The notes under the pieces: generated by a model | Databases searched by the model: none | What the model was told of the DNA's origin: nothing | The model's input: the letters and a program-made list of their open reading frames with translations, nothing else | Shown here: one piece after another, positions 32,631 through 37,454 of the stretch | Numbering within the stretch: position 1 is the first letter of the stretch | Layout of the letters: the number at the start of each line of letters is the position of its first letter | NCBI GenBank assembly: GCA_017437755.1 | Contig: JAFRXI010000061.1 | Coordinates: 1 to 37,454, forward strand | Source: Bacteroidales bacterium | GTDB lineage: Bacteria > Bacteroidota > Bacteroidia > Bacteroidales > UBA932 | Direction of reading: 5' to 3' | DNA: 37,454 nt | Translations under genes and position numbers: made by a program

Positions 32631-33910
32631 GCAAACAACATAAAGACAAGGCAAGGGAGTTCCTGCAAAACGACAGCTATGCCACCTGGCACGACCAGAC
32701 CTTCTGGGGCGTCCGCGCTAAACGGGACACGATGGCCGGGAATCTGCCCGAATGGGAAACCCTTCGCGAAAAGGCATCACAGATAAAACGCCATACCCTT
32801 TCCCATCTGGACCGGTATCTGGACGAGTTCAGCAGGAACGCCGAACGTAACGGAGCAGTGGTCCACTGGGCTTCCGACGCCGCAGAATTCAATGAAACCG
32901 TGCTGGGAATCCTCAAGGGACACGGGGTCCGCAAAATGGTGAAATCCAAATCGATGCTTACCGAAGAATGCGAAATGAACCCCTTCCTGGAGGCCCATGG
33001 AATCGAGGTGGTGGAGACGGACCTGGGCGAGCGCATAATACAGCTGGGCCGGCAGAAGCCCAGCCACATCGTCATGCCCGCCATCCACCTGAACCACGAC
33101 GACGTTGGGGAACTGTTTGAGCGTGAGGGCATTTCGCATGAAAAGGGGAATCATGACCCGGTGTTTCTCACCCAGCAGGCCCGCCTGAGCCTCCGCCATG
33201 AATTCCTTTCCGCCGGCGCCGGAATGACCGGAGCCAACTTCGGGGTGGCCTCAACAGGCGACGTCGTAGTCTGCACCAACGAGGGCAACGCCGATATGTC
33301 CACCTCCTGCCCCAAGCTGCACATCGTGGCCATGGGCCTGGAAAAGCTGGTCCCCGACTACGACTGCCTGGCGGTTTTCCAGCGCCTCCTGGCCCGGTCC
33401 GGCACCGGCCAGCCCACCACAACCTACACCAGCCACTTCCGCAAGGCCCGTCCCGGGGCGGCTCCAATGCACATAATCCTGGTGGACAACGGCCGCAGCA
33501 CTTGGCTCTCGGATCCGGAGCACTGGGAGTGCCTCAAATGCATCCGCTGCGGGGCCTGCATGAACACCTGCCCCGTGTACAGGCGCTCCGGAGGCTATTC
33601 CTACAGCTATTTTATCCCCGGTCCCATCGGAGTCAACCTTGGCATGCTCCGTTCTCCAAAGGAACATGCCGGCAACGTGGCCGCCTGTACCCTCTGCCAG
33701 AGCTGCCAGGAGGTCTGTCCCGTAAAGGTGAACCTGGCCGGGCAGATCTACCGCTGGAGGCAGCAACTGCCCGCATTCGGCAAGGCCAATCCCACAAAGA
33801 GGGTGCTGAGTGACGGAATGAAGATGGTTTTCAGCCATCCCCTGCTTTACAAGACGGCTACCGGAGTATTGAAGCCTTTTCACAGCAGATTTAAAAAATT
33901 GGAAAAATGA
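32627..33910 (+). CDS. lutB: L-lactate oxidation iron-sulfur subunit LutB
   Basis: A 427-residue protein of the LutB/YkgF family. The N-terminal LUD domain (about 60-290) contains GMTGANFGVASTGDVV and NEGNADM. It is followed by two ferredoxin-type 4Fe-4S motifs: C305-I-R-C-G-A-C-M-N-T-C-P and C354-T-L-C-Q-S-C-Q-E-V-C-P. The C-terminal tail is short. It overlaps lutA and lutC by four bases each, indicating coupled translation of a three-subunit complex. Confidence 0.95.
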   Translation: MSKQHKDKAREFLQNDSYATWHDQTFWGVRAKRDTMAGNLPEWETLREKASQIKRHTLSHLDRYLDEFSRNAERNGAVVHWASDAAEFNETVLGILKGHGVRKMVKSKSMLTEECEMNPFLEAHGIEVVETDLGERIIQLGRQKPSHIVMPAIHLNHDDVGELFEREGISHEKGNHDPVFLTQQARLSLRHEFLSAGAGMTGANFGVASTGDVVVCTNEGNADMSTSCPKLHIVAMGLEKLVPDYDCLAVFQRLLARSGTGQPTTTYTSHFRKARPGAAPMHIILVDNGRSTWLSDPEHWECLKCIRCGACMNTCPVYRRSGGYSYSYFIPGPIGVNLGMLRSPKEHAGNVAACTLCQSCQEVCPVKVNLAGQIYRWRQQLPAFGKANPTKRVLSDGMKMVFSHPLLYKTATGVLKPFHSRFKKLEK

Positions 33911-34494
33911 GCACCAGGGAAGAAATACTGGCAAGATGCCGCTCGTCAATAAGGGAACGTTATGCCATGCCCTCGCTGGACGATATCAATCCCATTACCT
34001 GGGACGACCCCGTGAAGCAGTTCCGCCAGGCCCTGGAAAATGCTGGCGGAAAGGCGGTTGAAGTGCCCTCAGGCAGCGACCTGGGCGAGGTGATAAAGGG
34101 ACTTTTCCCCCAAGCGGTCAGCTTTGCGGGCAACCCCGGCGAAATCCCGGCAGTCAACATCGATCCCGACACCGTGGAGGACGTCTCCCGGATGGAGTCG
34201 CTGGATGTGGGAATCGTAAGGGGTGAGACAGGCGTGGCGGAAAATGCCTGCGTCTGGGTACCCCAGACAATGAAGGAGAAGGCAATGTGCTTCATCTGCG
34301 AGCATCTGGTGATACTCCTGCCCAAAAGCCGGATAGTGAACAACATGCACGAGGCATACCGCAGGATTTCCTTTACCGGATACGGTTACGGCTGCTTCAT
34401 CAGCGGCCCTTCAAAGACCGCCGACATCGCCCAGGTACTGGTAATGGGTGCCCAGGCAGCCCGCAGCCTCACTGTGCTCCTGCTGCCCGAATGA
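33907..34494 (+). CDS. lutC: L-lactate oxidation subunit LutC (LUD-domain protein)
   Basis: A 195-residue LUD-domain protein of the LutC/YkgG family. Typical segments are VGIVRGETGVAENACVWV (about 101-118), FICEHLVILLPKSRIVNNMHEAY and FISGPSKTADIAQVLVMGAQ near the C-terminus. It is the third gene of the lutABC operon. No lactate permease or regulator lies beside it. The stop is only nine bases from the stop of the convergent M16 protease gene and no hairpin terminator is visible between them. Confidence 0.94.
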   Translation: MSTREEILARCRSSIRERYAMPSLDDINPITWDDPVKQFRQALENAGGKAVEVPSGSDLGEVIKGLFPQAVSFAGNPGEIPAVNIDPDTVEDVSRMESLDVGIVRGETGVAENACVWVPQTMKEKAMCFICEHLVILLPKSRIVNNMHEAYRRISFTGYGYGCFISGPSKTADIAQVLVMGAQAARSLTVLLLPE

Positions 34495-34503
34495 CAGACG
34501 CCG

Positions 34504-37314
34504 TCACTCCTCGTTGTAAACCGTCAGAAGAAGGTCGCCCGATGAAATCCTGCGGGCAAGGTCCTGGATATCCGAAGGTTGCAGTGAGGTAACGACCTTC
34601 TCATAATCATAGCCATAGGGAATACCCGTCTCCACACGGTCCACCATCCGTCCCAGCTGCATTGCAAGTGACCTTGCCACCTTGTCCTCCTTCTCGTAGT
34701 AGTGTTTAACAAGGTACTTGACGGCAAATTCCATCTCGTGTGGGGTAGGGCCGTCGGCGCACATGCGCTCCAGTTCGTCCTGAAGGTCGCCCAGCAGGAG
34801 GTCCCGCATCACGGGGCGGGTCCTGAAATCCACGAAAGAACGGGACGGGATGCCCTTTTCCCCCTCAAATACAGTGAAGAATGAGACGCTGTACGCCCCT
34901 CCCCTCTCCTCACGGATGAGCGAGAGATAGCGGGCGGACATGATATAGTCCAGGATGTCGGCGGCAGCCCTTTCCCTGACGCTCCCACGGGCCTTGAAAT
35001 AGTGGTTCCAGCTTATTTCGGTGAACGGGGCCGACAACGGCGTCGAAGTCCTTACGACATCGGCCCTGCCCTTCACCACCGGAGCCTTGGGCAGGTATTT
35101 CCCCTTCCTGTACGGATAAGGGACTTCCAGCGATGCGATATATTTCTCCACGAGGGAGAGGATTTCAGCCCTGGGCAGGTCGCTGCAAATGACCACCTTC
35201 ATGGAGGAGACGTCTCCGTAAAAGCGCCGGAACACATCCTCCGCCATGGCAAGGTCCACCATCTCCACGGCGGCGCTGTCTATCTCGCTCATCCAGGGGT
35301 GCTTGCCGTATGTGGCCACCCGGCAGTCTTCGTCAAAGAGGTTCTTCGGGGTCTTCTTCTTGCCCAGGCTCTTGAGCGACGAAGCCTTCTGCAGCGAGAG
35401 GGTGCGTTCATCGCCCAGGAAAGGATCGGAAACCTGAAGGTATGCGGCCTTGAAAGCGTTTTCCACCTTGCCCGGCCTGGCCGAAACATCGATCCGCGCG
35501 CCCCTGGACCCGCCGCCCAGTGTGAGTTTCACCCCCGACAGGGCCGGATAGTTCTTCATTTCCGGCCTGGTGCAGCCACGGAAACCGGCCATCCTCTTTA
35601 CGTGCGCAAGCGCGTATCGCGACGCCGTAACTACCTGAGGATCAAACGCTTTATACCCGGTATCAAAAAGGAACGACATGCACAGCCGGTCGCCCCTTCC
35701 AACAGGAGCTGCTTCCTTGTAATAAAGCCGGATCCCGTTGGAGAGCTTCCACAGCTCCATGTCCGTGCCCTTAACCTTCGACACGGACTTTACCGCGCCG
35801 GGGGTTGCGGCCACTTCCAGGTCCAGTCTCGGATACACAAGGTTCCGGGGAGGGATATTCTCGGTGGCGACCTCGGCTATTACCTCCTTCATCCTTTCGG
35901 CCGAAGGAGCTATCCCCTTGTCCGACACGTGGTTATAGCAGTTTGAATAAATCTTGTCAGCCTCCCCGAACATCATCTTCGGATACGGCGCAATGTCGTC
36001 CGGGGTCAGGGCGTCCAGGATGGAGCGGCGTATCTCATTCATGGTTCCCGGAAGCACCAGCGGCGCCCCCTGCAGGAAGCTGGCGAGGACCATGTCCACT
36101 ATCTCGCTGTTCCGCGTCTCACTGCGTTCAGTCAGGGAGTTAAGGTGCATCCTTTCCGAAACCCCAAGCTTCGCGGCCTCGAACTCGGCCTCCGAAATCC
36201 CGTACAGCAGAAGCCGGCGCACTTCCCTCTCGGTAAACCGGAGGCATCCTTCCAGGTTGTCCTTCCCGGACGGGACCACAGTCGCCATAGAGACATAGAT
36301 GTCGGGGCGATAGGTATTGGTCACCATCGTGGCGCTCTGGGCCGGGGAACCCTTCTCCTTAGCCCTCTCCTTGAAGCGGTCGGCCATCACCGACGAAACT
36401 ATCATCCGGCACAGGTAATCCTTGTAGAACGATTCGTCGCGGTGGTTGCACCCCTCCGGTTTCTGGCGGTAAAGGGCCTTGAAGGCCTGGTAGCGGATCT
36501 CGGGGTCAGTCATGTCGGAGAACAGCGGCTCCGTGAGTGCCGGCGGATCGTATTCGTCCTTGGGTTCGGGATTAACTGACGCGGGTATATCGGAAAACAA
36601 TTCCCTGACGCGTCCTTCCATCCTGTCCACATCAAAGTCACCGACAATGATAATAGCTTGAAGATCAGGACGATACCACTTGTGATAGAAATCCAGTATC
36701 TCATCCCTCCTGAAGCCGTTAATGACTTCCAGCGAACCCAGGACGCTCCTCCGGGCCTGCTTGGAGCCATGGAACACCAAGGCGTTCTGAAGCCGGGCCA
36801 TACGGCTGCGCGGGTCATCGGAGAGCCTCCATTCCTCGCTTATTACCCCCCGTTCCTCATCCAGGGCCTTCTGCTCGCATGAAATGTCGCAGGACCAGTC
36901 ATGAAGGACAAGCAGCACGGAATCCACAAAGGAGTCCCTCACAAGGGGAACCTCCGAAAGGTTATAAACGGTCTCGGTCTTGTTGGTGTATGCGTTGACG
37001 TTATATCCGAACCGGACCCCCTCCTTGGCCAGGAAATCCAGGATACCCTTGTCGGGGTAGTGCCTGGTGCCGTTGAAAGCCATGTGCTCCAGGAAATGGG
37101 CCAGGCCGTCCTGGTTGTCCTCTTCCTGAAGTGCACCCACATTATGGGCGATATAGAACTCGGCGCAACCCGCCGGCACGTCGTTATGGCAAAGGTAATA
37201 CGTCAGGCCGCTCTCCAGCTTCCCTGTACGGAAATCCGGATCGTCGACGATGGGCTGGGCCAGCAGCGGGAAGAAACAAAAAAACCCCAGAAGGACAGGG
37301 GTAAATCTTTTCAT
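34504..37314 (-). CDS. M16-family (insulinase/pitrilysin) zinc protease, exported
   Basis: A 936-residue exported protease with signal peptide MKRFTPVLLGFFCFFPLLAQ. The inverted zinc motif H73-F-L-E-H77 lies in GLAHFLEHMAFNGT, and the third ligand region ERGVISEEW is near 150-160. Two pairs of M16 homology domains follow, the second half inactive as usual (R/Y pair region near EERGGAYSVSFFTVFEG). Length matches the two-repeat PqqL-like proteins of Bacteroidota. It is expected in the periplasm, degrading peptides or small proteins. It follows the upstream outer-membrane protein gene by 12 bases on the same strand. Confidence 0.93.
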   Translation of the reverse strand: MKRFTPVLLGFFCFFPLLAQPIVDDPDFRTGKLESGLTYYLCHNDVPAGCAEFYIAHNVGALQEEDNQDGLAHFLEHMAFNGTRHYPDKGILDFLAKEGVRFGYNVNAYTNKTETVYNLSEVPLVRDSFVDSVLLVLHDWSCDISCEQKALDEERGVISEEWRLSDDPRSRMARLQNALVFHGSKQARRSVLGSLEVINGFRRDEILDFYHKWYRPDLQAIIIVGDFDVDRMEGRVRELFSDIPASVNPEPKDEYDPPALTEPLFSDMTDPEIRYQAFKALYRQKPEGCNHRDESFYKDYLCRMIVSSVMADRFKERAKEKGSPAQSATMVTNTYRPDIYVSMATVVPSGKDNLEGCLRFTEREVRRLLLYGISEAEFEAAKLGVSERMHLNSLTERSETRNSEIVDMVLASFLQGAPLVLPGTMNEIRRSILDALTPDDIAPYPKMMFGEADKIYSNCYNHVSDKGIAPSAERMKEVIAEVATENIPPRNLVYPRLDLEVAATPGAVKSVSKVKGTDMELWKLSNGIRLYYKEAAPVGRGDRLCMSFLFDTGYKAFDPQVVTASRYALAHVKRMAGFRGCTRPEMKNYPALSGVKLTLGGGSRGARIDVSARPGKVENAFKAAYLQVSDPFLGDERTLSLQKASSLKSLGKKKTPKNLFDEDCRVATYGKHPWMSEIDSAAVEMVDLAMAEDVFRRFYGDVSSMKVVICSDLPRAEILSLVEKYIASLEVPYPYRKGKYLPKAPVVKGRADVVRTSTPLSAPFTEISWNHYFKARGSVRERAAADILDYIMSARYLSLIREERGGAYSVSFFTVFEGEKGIPSRSFVDFRTRPVMRDLLLGDLQDELERMCADGPTPHEMEFAVKYLVKHYYEKEDKVARSLAMQLGRMVDRVETGIPYGYDYEKVVTSLQPSDIQDLARRISSGDLLLTVYNEE

Positions 37315-37326
37315 ATCAAGAAGTTG

Positions 37327-37454
37327 TTAAAAGTTACAGCCTATGCTCACGCTGGCTACGTTTCTGAAGCGGCCGTCCATGTATTCAGGCGCCGAAAGCA
37401 TCGAGAGGAAGCTGTCCGAGACCTTGATGTAAGGAGCCAGTTTCTCAAAGCGCA
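37327..37454 (-). CDS. C-terminal end of an outer-membrane beta-barrel-like protein (partial)
   Basis: Only the last 42 codons are in the window; the 5' part lies beyond the right edge. The translated end, RFEKLAPYIKVSDSF...GRFRNVASVSIGCNF, alternates hydrophobic residues and finishes in Phe, the usual signature of a C-terminal outer-membrane beta strand. The family cannot be determined. It is 12 bases upstream of the M16 protease gene, so the two probably share a transcript. Confidence 0.65.
   Translation of the reverse strand, partial: RFEKLAPYIKVSDSFLSMLSAPEYMDGRFRNVASVSIGCNF

Overview
The window looks like a chromosomal segment of a GC-rich member of the Bacteroidales (Bacteroidota). The evidence is the repeated use of the Bacteroidota promoter element TAnnTTTG, two of them with a TTTG box exactly 19 bases upstream; many lipoproteins with loose lipoboxes; and characteristic gene sets: guaB followed by two periplasmic chaperones and an OstA-like protein, lutABC, a DUF2807 lipoprotein and a paralogous WSSS-type surface lipoprotein. 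Nearly all of it is dense, conserved housekeeping sequence. No phage, transposase, CRISPR or secretion locus was seen.

Layout. 1-238: minus-strand promoter and leader that look like those of an rRNA operon lying beyond the left edge. 290-3502: oligopeptide transporter and peptidase T. 3465-9882 (minus): guaB, SurA-like lipoprotein, SurA-like PPIase and OstA-like protein, a nucleotide and envelope-biogenesis operon. 9989-13283: AspT/YidE-type transporter and an M49-like lipoprotein whose predicted zinc-binding His is Arg. 13375-17121: nitroreductase, small unknown protein, galE (minus), dacB. 17252-20813 (minus): radA, a Cys-pair mini-lipoprotein, metallophosphoesterase, rsmE, tsaC. 21010-25367: small membrane protein, mutL, rhomboid, EEP-family protein, ispF. 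25342-27084 (minus): DUF2807 and phosphodiester-glycosidase lipoproteins. 27122-27450: tRNA-Gln and tRNA-Met unit with its own promoter and terminator. 27367-28734: a small AT-richer islet between near-identical 20-base direct repeats. 28851-31843: small secreted protein and a large plug/MG2-like protein. 31893-34494: lutABC for L-lactate oxidation. 34504-37454 (minus): M16 protease and the tail of an outer-membrane protein.

The most interesting unexplained signal is a pair of about 120-base elements (17127-17246 and 20878-20996). They share a conserved core with several internal hairpins, but their terminal arms differ in sequence and are each self-complementary. This looks like a dispersed structured RNA or REP-like family; one copy sits between a promoter and the mutL operon. 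Other points worth a look are the Arg substitution in the M49-like zinc motif, an inverted A54/T58 T-loop in tRNA-Met, heptad-spaced Cys pairs in a 64-residue lipoprotein, and a tandem pair of 38-base inverted repeats at 29291-29380.
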